The position numbers were made by a program, and so were the translations under genes. Below the pieces are notes generated by a model that was given only the letters and a program-made list of their open reading frames with translations, had not been told where the DNA came from and searched no databases. Below, piece by piece: positions 55,201 through 64,000 of a stretch of 64,000 nt of DNA (positions are counted from its first letter, which is position 1; each line of letters starts with the position of its first letter). Origin of the DNA: Amoebophrya sp. A120 (taxonomy: Eukaryota > Sar > Dinophyceae > Syndiniales > Amoebophryaceae); assembly GCA_905178155.1 (NCBI GenBank), contig CAJINV010000005.1, positions 1,700,438 through 1,764,437 on the forward strand, in the 5' to 3' direction.

Positions 55201-58200
55201 GAACGAGCACGGACAGCTCGTGGATAAACCTGTTATTTGTATTTCATACGTGACGGGTGTCAGATTCATGTTTCTGCACTTCGACGCACAGGCAAAAATC
55301 AGAAACTCCTCTGCCTTTGTAGTTCCTGGCGGGCATGATCAAGAACCACAGTGAGTAGTTGTGCGCAACAACGGTTAAAAAAAAGCTCTCTGAGAGCAAA
55401 GATTGATCTTCGAGTACTGTGGCCTCTTCAGCGAGATCAAAAATGGGCTGAGGTGCTCCTTTTCTGTGACCCGGGTCACAATGTCCATCAACTGCCGAAA
55501 CCAATCGATTATCATGGATTCGTATCCAACAGAAAAGCATTGCGGGTGTAAGTAGGTGACTCTGTGATGCGCAACATGCAAGATATGATTGCGTCTGCCA
55601 TGCTGGTCGTGCGTCGTAGGGTCCATTCAAGCGCGTTTGCACGTCCTTCTATCTGCGAATGACAGTTATTTTTTCCTGTCATGCCAGACAGATTTGTTAT
55701 ACCGAAACAGTTGATACACCTACAATCTTTTTTTCTTGAATAATTCGTCCATCATTTGTTGGTTGTCCACGTTTTGCGCCCGACTCGTGCTGTCAAAGGA
55801 CATATCCTGCAAGCTATCCGCCGGATTCCCACTGGCCCCTAAGGGCGTCGACGCGGTGAAAGGGTCCATTTCGTCTGCGTACACAATGCACTCAAAGAGG
55901 GCGCGCTTGACCACCGCCCGGATTTTCGGTATGATTTGTTCCGTAAGAAACTTTGGGGTGTCCAGCGCCATTTGCAGGTTTTTCAGGTTGTATTCTGTTC
56001 GTAGAATTTATTTCAGGACACAATTATCTTTTTTATCTCATCCTTCACCTTCGCCTTGTTCCGAACTTCGCATCACAAAATTCAAACTCAGTTGTGCGAT
56101 AGTGAGTTTTCATGTAGCGTCGACAGATGAAAAACAGACTTTTTTTGTCGTGCGTACAAGAAAGAGAAAGTGTGTTCAGCACGTCCACGTTCATGTTCAA
56201 GTATTCTCCATATAAAATTCTCGTACCTGTTTTGTCCCCACTCGCTTTCTCCCCCTTGATTATCCTTTGAATCTTCGCCCGCCACCCGTCGTGAAAGTAT
56301 TTCTTTTCCCAATCCGCATCTGATTCGTCCAGTAGCGTTTGCTTCTTCCACAAATACTGCGGTCCCTGCTCCTGCAGCAGTGCAAACGGGCCGCTATCCT
56401 GTGCAAAAGCATCGCATTCGTATAAATGCATTACAAATTTTCTCAGCACGAGAAATAAAATAAAAAATTGTAATGCGGATTTACCTCAAGAAAAAGATTG
56501 GTAATCGATGATTGCAATACGAGTACGATACTTTTGCACAGGATAGCCGCCCTCGTGCATCAATTTTGACACCACATTGTTGAACTGGATGATTAGTTCA
56601 TATTGTATCGCGTTCTCGGACTTCGCAATCGAGGCCAGTCGTGACTGGAATTCCGATTCGTAACTGTTCCACTCCTGGGAGAACAAGTCCCGTGCCTTCG
56701 ACTCGGAGAGCGATGCTTGGTGCGAGCTATCCGCCAGGTACTGGTTCAGGACGGAGGTGATATCACGTGCAAAAATGGTATCGTAGCCTTGCGTTGCTTG
56801 CCGGCTAAAGAAGCTCACCTGCAATCTTGCATGACAAACCTTCGCTCCCACCTGATAATACGCATAACAAATTGATTGAACTTTTTTTCTTTACTCTTCT
56901 TGGAAGAATAGGTATTTCTTGTCGTGCAAACATTTCTTCGCCACAGTGAAGACCCGTAGAAGACGTAGTTCAACTACGATCTAAATTTCTGCAACCGGCA
57001 TACGTAAAGTGCGTCCACATTTTGTGCATCGCCTGCTCGTCGGTTTTCTTTTTCAGGGATATGGCGTTCTCAACTGTTACACTCTCAACTGTTACATGGA
57101 TTTGTCATGCATCATCTACACCCTCAAGCTGCTCTGCATGACAAATTCTGGAAGGGCCAAACAAGCTGACAATCTGTGCCAAATCTGTCATGCAAGACGC
57201 GCAATTTCCCCCCTTTCACTTTTCCCATTCTTGCATCACAAATCCATGTAACAGTTGAGAATGTAACGTTTGAGAATACCATAAAGGAGAGCTTCCACGT
57301 GTAGAGGTAATTCTCGAACACCCAGTCCATGGCATCGAAAGGAAAAATCCCCCCTCCCCATATCGAAAACGAAATTTGTGATGCTGTATTTGAGGCCACA
57401 AATCGACTTGTCATGCTAGAAGGCCAAGAGCCGCAGTCGTGGCCTCGTTAGCAGGCAATTTGTCATGCTTAACAGACTGCGCAACTAAAGCCCGGGGGGG
57501 TGCGGGGTCCGAGGGGTGCACTGAGCACTGCCCGGAACACCCGAACATGCCCCGCGACTGGCACAGGACCAGCAACACAACTATTATCGTCGATCTCAGT
57601 TTGTCGATCACAACGTAGCTGCGAAGCCGTCCATTCGCCTGGCGCCCCAAGCCCAACCCCACCTCTGAGGAAAGGCCACAACCCGAGAGGATCCGCTGCT
57701 GAGCTTAGGGCACGACGAGCTGGGAGCGCCTGATTCTGGAAAGGTAGATACTTGAAGCTAATCGCCACTGCAAAGCTGGAACTGGCTGGTGGACGCCGGA
57801 TTGCGGGGAACTGACGGATTACTACTCAGCAGGACGCCAACAAATGAGACGGGGTCGTGGAAGTCCAGCAGCACGCGAGACCCGCGGGTGTGTTGGGCGT
57901 AGCTGGAGGAAAACCACGGATGAGATCCCGACTGCGTGAAGTTGGGGCATGAGGAGCAGCAGCGGGACACTAATGAAACAGGACTAGACAGCTGGGCAGG
58001 ACTGCTTCTCGCAGAACGAGGGAGACGGTGATCGGGAATCCTGATAGACGGAAGAGCTGATGGCTATGCAGAGAAGAACCGCCGCAATTTGTCATGCTGT
58101 TTCCCACTCTCAGATGCCTCCTATCATGCTGAAGATGTAAGGCTTCCCCACGCCACCCAGCACTACAGTCCTCATCTTTTCCCGTGTAGCATGACAAAGC

Positions 58201-61200
58201 TGATTTGTGACAACAAATCTGCATCACAGATTTCCGTTTTGATATGGGGGGGGATTTTTCCTTTTGATACATGGGCGTGCCCAGCTTTTTCCGTGCTTCC
58301 TCCTTCATGGTTTCGTGGAACCGGGGGTCCAGGTTCGCCTTCTGGTTGAATAAAACCATCGACTTCTGCACGAAGTCGTCCCGGAGGGAGGTTAAAGCGC
58401 GGTGGAATTCCAGGTCGATCATGTCGGTTGAGAGAGATTCGTCGGACTTGATCGTGTCTTGCAGCCGCTTGATGAAGCCGTTGGTCGTGGTCTGACACTG
58501 GGCCCGGAACCCGTCGTTGTCTTCCTCCATAATCAACTGCGTCGTCTGCTTCGCCAGTTCGTACAGATCCTTCCTCGCCTCGATCTCCTGGATCGTCTTG
58601 TAATGCAACAAGTTGTGCCCAAACCGGACCAAGGTGTCCCACACGTGGCAGGTGTGGCTGTACCACTGCTCGAGGTTCTCCCACACATTCTCCATATCCG
58701 GCGACTCAAACATCTCGAAAATGGAGGACCGCAGCGCAAGGACTTCCTGGGAGAAGAGTTCCGGCGTCCACTGTGTGGCGTTCTCAAATGTTACACTCTC
58801 AACTGTTACAGGATTTGTCATGCAAAATGAGCATCAACATCCACACAATGAAGCTGCCTCGCATGACAAATATTGGAAGGGCTAAACAGCATGGGAATCT
58901 GTGCTGCCGAATTTGTAATGCAAGAGTTGCAAGATGCGGCCTTTCCTTGTTGCCATTCTTGCATCACAAATTCATGTAACAGTTGAGAATGTAACAATTG
59001 AGAACGCCATACACTGGACCTCCACGTTGTGTTTCCGCACCGTGACGTAGGCGGAGGGCAGGAGGTACATCTATCCTGTGCAAAAGCATCGTGCTCGTAC
59101 TAATTGCAGTTATGCATGACGAATTTCCTCTCCAGGGTAAAACAGCATGACAAATTCAATTTTTCATGCTGAGAAAATTTGGAATGCAATTTGTATTAGT
59201 ACGATGCTTTTGCAATGCACAACACCGCCGTGTCGTCGATTTTGATCAAGTCGTCCAGCGCGATGCCCAACTTCCCGGCGGACTCATGCAGGTGGTTTTT
59301 CATCGTGGCCAGCATCTGCCGGTGCACCTCCACGGACCGGTCCTGCTGGTCGCGCAACACAAACCCGATCTTCGGCCGGTTCTTGTTGATCTTCAGGTGC
59401 CGCATCGCAAAGAGACAGATCTCGATCAGGTCCTGCAATTGCCGGGAGAGCTCCCCCTTGTGGTTGATCAGGACGACATGCGAGCAGTTGAGACACATCA
59501 GCGTCATTTGCCCGTCAAAGATGTCCCCGCGGGAAGAATCGGAGACCCCGAGCAAACCCTCGGAATCCAACACGAGTATTGCGTACTCCTGGTTTTTAGA
59601 CGCCGAGCTACTTCCTGCTGCATTCGATTTGTTGGTGAAAAAGACGCTCGCGTACAGCCCACACGTGCATCTCCCGGCGGAAACGGCGAACTCAGACCCG
59701 AACAGGAAGTTCATGAGCGTGGATTTTGCGGAACTCTGCGCGCCGATGACGGAGATGACGCGGAGTTTCCTTTTGCTCGTCGGCGACAGAAGTTCCTCTT
59801 GGTCCAAATCCCGCAACACGTTCGCCAAAAACGCCTGGCTAGAGATGGCCAGCGGGTTGCCGGCGAGCAGCTGCATGGGGGCGCCGCGACGGGTGACCAG
59901 GTCGCCGTAGGCGAGTCGCGCCTTCTCCAGTTGCGTCCTGTTATTGTTGTTGTTGAGCAGGACTGTTTATTTTTCAGGTCTAGTAGTTCGACTTTCTGAT
60001 CATGCATGGAGCGCCTCACAACAAGAAGTACTATCGCACAAGAATGCCTAGTAGTACACTGCATCATGACAACGAAGATCATGAATTATCTGTAAGCAAA
60101 TCTTGAAGTACCCGCACATACAGAACGCGGGGCAAAGGGGCAAGCGCGGCGCGCAACAGAGGCAACATGCGCAGAACTCGCATGCTGGGTGTGGTAGTTG
60201 CTTGGGCATCTTCCACCCGGTGGGCGTTGGTGGGCGAAGTAGAAAGAGCTACAAAATAGAAGTCGGCGCACCTTTTGTAATGCGGCAAAAGCACGATCGG
60301 TGTGGGGCGCGTGTAAACATGCCGCGCACGCGGAAAACATATCAACCAAATGCAGTCCAAGTAGAACTGTCATCATTCATGTGCGTGGGATATGAATACT
60401 TAAATCCAATTTATATATACCATATTGCCGGCTGCTTTTTCGCATTCCCGGGATATCCCAAGTCGATTGCGCATTGGTAGAACATCTGTATCTCATTCCA
60501 GAACGATTCCATACCCGTAAAATCCTCGGACCCCGCTTCTAGCCTCGCCGCAAACGTTTTTATCCTGTCTATTACAGTGAAAAGTGCCCCCCACACCCAA
60601 AGTTGCAAAAATTTGTGATGCGAAGTTTCCAAATGAAAACTTTTTGTCATGCATGAAAGGAGTATGAATCTCTCTGATGCAGAGTCTAGTCGTGTTTCGC
60701 ATCGCTTGCATGACAAGCACCGCTCTTGCTGGGATCTTTTGCAATAAAAATTTTTGCTATTCGCGATCGGGAATCTGTGATGCTGATACATGCAAGAGGG
60801 CGAATGTATCATTTGGAAAGGTTTGCAATACAAATTCTTTCAAGTTCGGGGGTGGGGGCATTTTTCATTGTAATACTGTCCACTTGTGCTTTTGACACGA
60901 TGGCTTTCGCCAGTTTCGTGTTATGAACTGCAAAAGTATCGTACTCGTATTGCAGTCATGCATTAGAAATCTTCTTTTTAAGGTAAATCCACATTTTATT
61001 TCTCATGCTGGGGAAATTTGTAATGCATTTTTATACGAGTACGATAGTTTTGCGGTTCATACGTGTTCTTCACCAACAATCTGCCAATTTTCTGGTCGTC
61101 TTTGGCTAGGAGCAGCTTTTCCAGAAAGAACAACGTGAGGTGGTCCAACCCCTTCAGGAAGTACTTCTCTCGGTTTTTCTGCAGCGTGCTGCTTTTGTCC

Positions 61201-63991
61201 GCGAGTTTCTGCGCAAGTTCGATGTGCTCTTGCATCTCGCTGGACTTCTGCCAGGACAGGTTCCGCTCCTGTTCTTCTGCCAGTTTCAGCTTTTCCAGGA
61301 TCTCCTGCATGCCAAATTGCGGCTTTATCTTCGCGACGGAGTTCTGCATCTCCTGTCGCAGCTGCAGCTCGAAAATTTGCTGGCTCTCCTCGAACTTCGC
61401 CTGCAGATCTAAGTGCGACGTATCATATGCAAAAGTGTCTGGGTCTGGAAAGTTGCAACTTGTCATGCTAAATCTGAATCATGCAAAAAATGTGTGCTGC
61501 ATAATTTTGATTACCAACAGCCGTCCCTTTTATACCAAGTCGAGAGGGAATTTCTCAGGCAGGATAGGCATGATAGACATCTCACAAAATTTGTCATGCT
61601 AGGTGCTGCACTCCAGACCTCATGGGCCATAGAAAACCTGCATGACAAATCTGGCATCCTTCCAGACCCAGACATTTTTACATTTGATACGACGGGATGT
61701 CCGGCCACTTCTTTTCCACAAACGCCGCGGTGTGCATATGGATCGTAAAAATGTCTGGGTCTGGAAGAATTCATGTTTGTCATGCTTGTCTGGCATGACT
61801 CTTAAACCTGTCATGCACGTTACCCAAGAGCTCCGTTTTTCTGTGACGCAGAAGCGCAGTTTGTCATGCAGAATAGGCAACACCTAGGAGCTCAGAAACT
61901 TGTCATGCTGAGCCAGCATTTGTAGCCTCATCATGAGACGCCACCCAGCATCACAAGTTTCCAGACCCAAACATTTTTACATTTGATAGTGCAGAGCCTG
62001 CGCCAACTCCTGACGGAACTGCTTCACGACGGCGTTCGCCTTCGCTTGCGATCGGAAGTTACTCATGTTCTCCAGCAGGATCACCGTTGCTGGGCCGGCC
62101 TGTGCAGCAGCCGCACTTGTGCCATTTTTTCCGCCTCCTGCTTTAGTTCCGTTCGGATTTGAGGAAGAGCTGGAGCCGCCGCCTTGCTGCAGTAATTTCG
62201 GATTCTTTTTCAGCACTTTCTGCAGAAGCGGATTCTGCGTTGCCGGGTCAAAATCCCGCCAAACGACCACGCTGGCCTTCGGCAGACTGGATATCAACAG
62301 CGGCGCCAAAACCTCCCCCGTCTCCGGGTCAAAGTCGTTCGCGTCCACGTGCAAGCAGAGTAACGCCTTGTCCACCAACGTGTCGACGACGGCGGAAAAG
62401 TCCGGGCTGTCTACCACCCCCCTTGACGCCTGTGCGACGCTTCCGCGGAACTCCTGCAATTTTTGCTTTCGCAGCTCCGCGGCCTGTTTCCTTTCCGCCT
62501 CCGTCTGCTCGGTTGCAGAAGTTGCTGGTGCACCAGCAGTTTCGGTGCTGACATCGTTCACAAAGCTACTCACGTCGTACACCAATCGCGCGTCCTGGTG
62601 CGAGTGCACGTCCGCAATCCAGAGGTCCAGTCCTGGGACCAGACTGCTGCACGCCGCCAGGTCGATGCTACCTCGGTGCACAAGGGACCCTTTGGTCAAG
62701 TCATCGGACGCGACCAGCATGCCGGAGTGGGCGTTGGTTTGCGAAATCAAGGACGCATTGGTCAGTTCTGCCTGCTGTAACAACTGCGTCTTCCCGACCG
62801 CAGTGCCGTGCCAAACCAGTAACTTTGGTTTCGCGGTTTTGTTCTGCTCCTTCGTTTTCACTACTTTCGCCGTTTGCAGGTAAAGCATGGAGTCCCAGTT
62901 TACCAAGGTCGCGTTAAACAGCGGTCGCTTCGGCGGGAGAGCTGGACCGTCCGCCGAAACGGGCTCGATCGCTAGTTGCTGCTGCTCCACGATTTTTGTC
63001 TTCGTCGAAAGGCTGGTCAGCTGGGTTAAGGTGGTTTTCTGGTGCGCGGCAACCGGCCAGCAGAGCGGCACGATGCTGTTGCCCTGGCAAAGCAGCGCGA
63101 TCAAATGCCCCAGCTCGTCCGGTGGAGAGCCGAGGAGGAGACCGATCACGATGTCCTTCGGGGTGATGTCTTGGCAAAACCTTGTGTATTTTCTTGTAGT
63201 AGTGTTGGGTACGATAGTGATCTGATGGGATACGGCGATTGGAAAATGCATGACCAAGGTGAAAGTGCATGATCCCCTGCTTACCGCTGATTTCGATTTT
63301 CTGGTTGTAGTAAGTCTAACATGATCATGTGAAAAACATATACTCCGGCAGTGCCCCTTCCTCTGCTGCCTGCGCGAACAGATCCACAAGATGCGAGAGG
63401 GAATGCTTGCGCAGCAGGCTGTCGCACACGAACTGCCGCAGGTCGCTTTCGGGTGCGAACAGCGCGACTTTGCTCCCGTCCGCGCGGCTGCCGTTTGCGC
63501 GTCGTCGGTAGGCCTCGAGTTGCCGTATACCCTCGACATCCAGCTCGGAAAGGGAGATTAGGGAGGGGGTGCTGTGAAATGAAATGTAGATTCGTTTGTG
63601 CATTTGATGTCGATCATGTCATACAACTTATGATCATGCCTATCAACTGAGGCGCATCTGAAATATTGTGTTTCCGTACTAGTTTACTCTGCTCGTCCTG
63701 CAGTGCAACTTCTATTGCAAACGACCGACCCGCAAGATTTTTGGTTATTTATCAGCGCACAACATGTGGGCATCACTAGCAGTTTCCGTACCCCTTCGTC
63801 GGCAGAGCCTCCGGGTCGAGCGAGAACAACTCGGAAAATTGCGCCACGGTCTCGAGCTGTTGCCGGAAATCCGCATCTTGCTTCCGCTGCATGTCCTTGA
63901 GCTTACTAACGTGAGCGGCCTGCGCCTTCTGGATCTCCGGGCTGCCCGCATTCCGCCTCTTCCCCCCACCAAAAAGCCCAAAGCAAACCAT
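52285..63991 (-). CDS. Very large GTPase of the VLIG/URGCP type, about 2,100 residues
   Basis: About 22 exons: 63777-63991, 63344-63571, 61989-63180, 61690-61736, 61062-61420, 60876-60921, 60421-60569, 59222-59937, 59012-59071, 58270-58773, 57284-57332, about 57010-57059, 56546 to about 56840, 56227-56394, 55724-55994, about 55330-55560, 55082-55231, 54869-54931, 54310-54541, 53513-54085, 52858-53313, 52285-52610. The ATG is at 63989-63991, with MVCFGLFGGGK first. The N-terminal domain has PKDIVIGLLLGSPPDELG. The G domain (59222-59937) has P-loop GAQSSAKST, SAGRCTCG, switch DSEGL and INHKGELSRQLQDLIEI. Later come YLLPSAYV and VQWTPELF, then a C-terminal Cys/His block CPLCGSKCD. These follow recalled VLIG/URGCP order. 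In the P-loop, Ala replaces the usual Gly before Lys. Exons 1-11 sum in frame; junctions near 56840-57010 and 55230-55730 are unresolved. Family members in animals are interferon-inducible; the role in a protist is unknown. Confidence 0.85.
53314..53512. mobile_element. Introner, family B (diverged)
   Basis: In the VLIG-type gene. TATACATTTTTGCAAAAG left, CTTTTGCACGGGAGATA right; flanks GATAG/GATTC, 3 of 5; frame restored (VVDRIPETAEFPVRD). Confidence 0.85.
54542..54868. mobile_element. Introner, D/E hybrid
   Basis: In the VLIG-type gene. Left tip TATCAAAG as in D, right end GCATTTTTCATTGTAATA as in E. Perfect TGATG flanks; removal gives YHQNIKTYIQQEILN. Confidence 0.92.
54932..55081. mobile_element. 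Introner, family B
   Basis: In the VLIG-type gene. TATGCATTGCAAAAGCATCG left, ACTTTTGCAATGCATA right, perfect GGCCT flanks. Confidence 0.93.
56395..56545. mobile_element. Introner, family B
   Basis: In the VLIG-type gene. TATCCTGTGCAAAAGCATCG left, CTTTTGCACAGGATA right, perfect GCCGC flanks; removal gives KLMHEGGPFALLQEQ. Confidence 0.93.
57060..57283. mobile_element. Introner, family C
   Basis: In the VLIG-type gene. GGCGTTCTCAACTGTTACAC left, complement right; flanks AGGGA/AAGGA, 4 of 5; removal gives TWKLSLKKKTDEQ. Confidence 0.92.
57333..58269. mobile_element. Introner, family D, carrying a 630-bp insert
   Basis: In the VLIG-type gene. GGAAAAATCCCCCCTCCCC left, complement right, perfect CATGG flanks; the left tip is CATCGAAAGG. 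Removal gives KKLGTPMDWVFENYLY. Other D elements are about 320 bp; the excess is the insert at 57470-58099. Confidence 0.9.
57470..58099. mobile_element. Insert inside a family D introner
   Basis: Bounded by a 15-base direct repeat GCAATTTGTCATGCT (57455-57469 and 58085-58099), at a position where the other D elements are continuous. GC-rich interior without a recognisable frame. Origin unknown. Confidence 0.75.
58774..59011. mobile_element. Introner, family C
   Basis: In the VLIG-type gene. Starts TGTGGCGTTCTCAAATG, ends AATTGAGAACGCCATA, perfect CACTG flanks; removal gives HNVEVQWTPELFSQE. Confidence 0.93.
59072..59221. mobile_element. Introner, family B
   Basis: In the VLIG-type gene. 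TATCCTGTGCAAAAGCATCG left, GCTTTTGCAATGCACA right; flanks ACATC/ACACC, 4 of 5; removal gives DDTAVYLLPSAYVTV. Confidence 0.9.
60570..60875. mobile_element. Introner, family E
   Basis: In the VLIG-type gene. TATTACAGTGAAAAGTGCCC left, GCATTTTTCATTGTAATA right, perfect CTGTC flanks; removal gives KAQVDRIKTFAARLE. Confidence 0.94.
60922..61061. mobile_element. Introner, family B
   Basis: In the VLIG-type gene; shortest element in the window (140 bp). TATGAACTGCAAAAGTATCG left, AGTTTTGCGGTTCATA right, perfect CGTGT flanks. Confidence 0.93.
61421..61689. mobile_element. Introner, family A
   Basis: In the VLIG-type gene. Family A TIRs, perfect CGACG flanks. Interior resembles 4289-4554. Removal gives DIPSSHLDLQAKFEE. 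Confidence 0.93.
61737..61988. mobile_element. Introner, family A
   Basis: In the VLIG-type gene, 47 bases from the preceding element. Perfect GTGCA flanks; removal gives AQALHTAAFVEKKW. Interior very close to 17447-17701. Confidence 0.93.
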
Positions 63992-64000
63992 CCTCCTGCT

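Noticed and set aside
4289-61988. CRISPR-like array reading of the recurrent 20-30 base ends
   Set aside because: The repeats are inverted pairs at irregular spacing inside exons, not direct repeats with uniform spacers.

Overview
ORGANISM. The window is nuclear DNA of a eukaryote with split genes. It most resembles a syndinian dinoflagellate parasite of the Amoebophrya type. The reasons are: every gene I can support lies on the minus strand (long one-way gene tracts are a dinoflagellate habit); proteins are long; and the coding regions are full of short introns with inverted-repeat ends, target-site duplications and no GT-AG borders. Reports known to me describe such introns (introners, or introner elements) in Amoebophrya. 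The species call is inference. I see no rRNA or tRNA gene, no CRISPR array and no bacterial operon.

LAYOUT (all genes minus strand, so read right to left): 52285-63991, a very large GTPase of the VLIG/URGCP type; 49580-50436, a small secreted cysteine-rich protein; 44873-48418, a basic protein with a Met/Ser/Ala repeat tail; 42011-44025, a Ser/Gln-rich protein; 23963-38035, a 3,007-residue multi-pass membrane protein with a cysteine-rich ectodomain and an OSCA/TMEM63-like core; 11734-22658, a membrane-anchored cysteine-rich, ShKT and coiled-coil protein; 9280-10468, a RING-finger protein; 1-7911, exportin-2 (CSE1/CAS), which runs off the left end. Spacers of about 0.8-1.9 kb separate the genes, except 38036-42010, which holds a 14-base minisatellite and a GC-rich degenerate repeat.

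THE SYSTEM OF INTEREST. I mapped 56 insertion elements, all inside coding regions. Fifty-five are 140-370 bp long, apart from one that carries an extra 630 bp insert; the last is about 1.2 kb. Nearly all begin TAT and end ATA. They fall into at least nine families (A-I here) with different terminal inverted repeats plus one large element (J). They are flanked by a 5-bp direct repeat: by eye 39 are perfect, 11 match at 4 of 5, 5 are poor, and the large element has a 30-bp repeat. Removing the element plus one copy of the 5-mer restores the reading frame at almost every junction. In exportin-2 the 892 residues that result align without gaps across 11 elements to the known family order. In the 3,007-residue gene, 14 elements and one GT-AG intron sum to an exact open frame. 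Families with unrelated ends share an internal TTTGTCATGC / GCATGACAAA motif. Ordinary GT-AG introns coexist in the same genes.

HOW THE GENES RELATE. They do not form a pathway. Exportin-2 recycles importin-alpha; the RING protein is probably a ubiquitin ligase; the others are membrane, secreted or GTPase proteins without a clear shared role. What unites the window is one-way transcription and dense colonisation of exons by introners.
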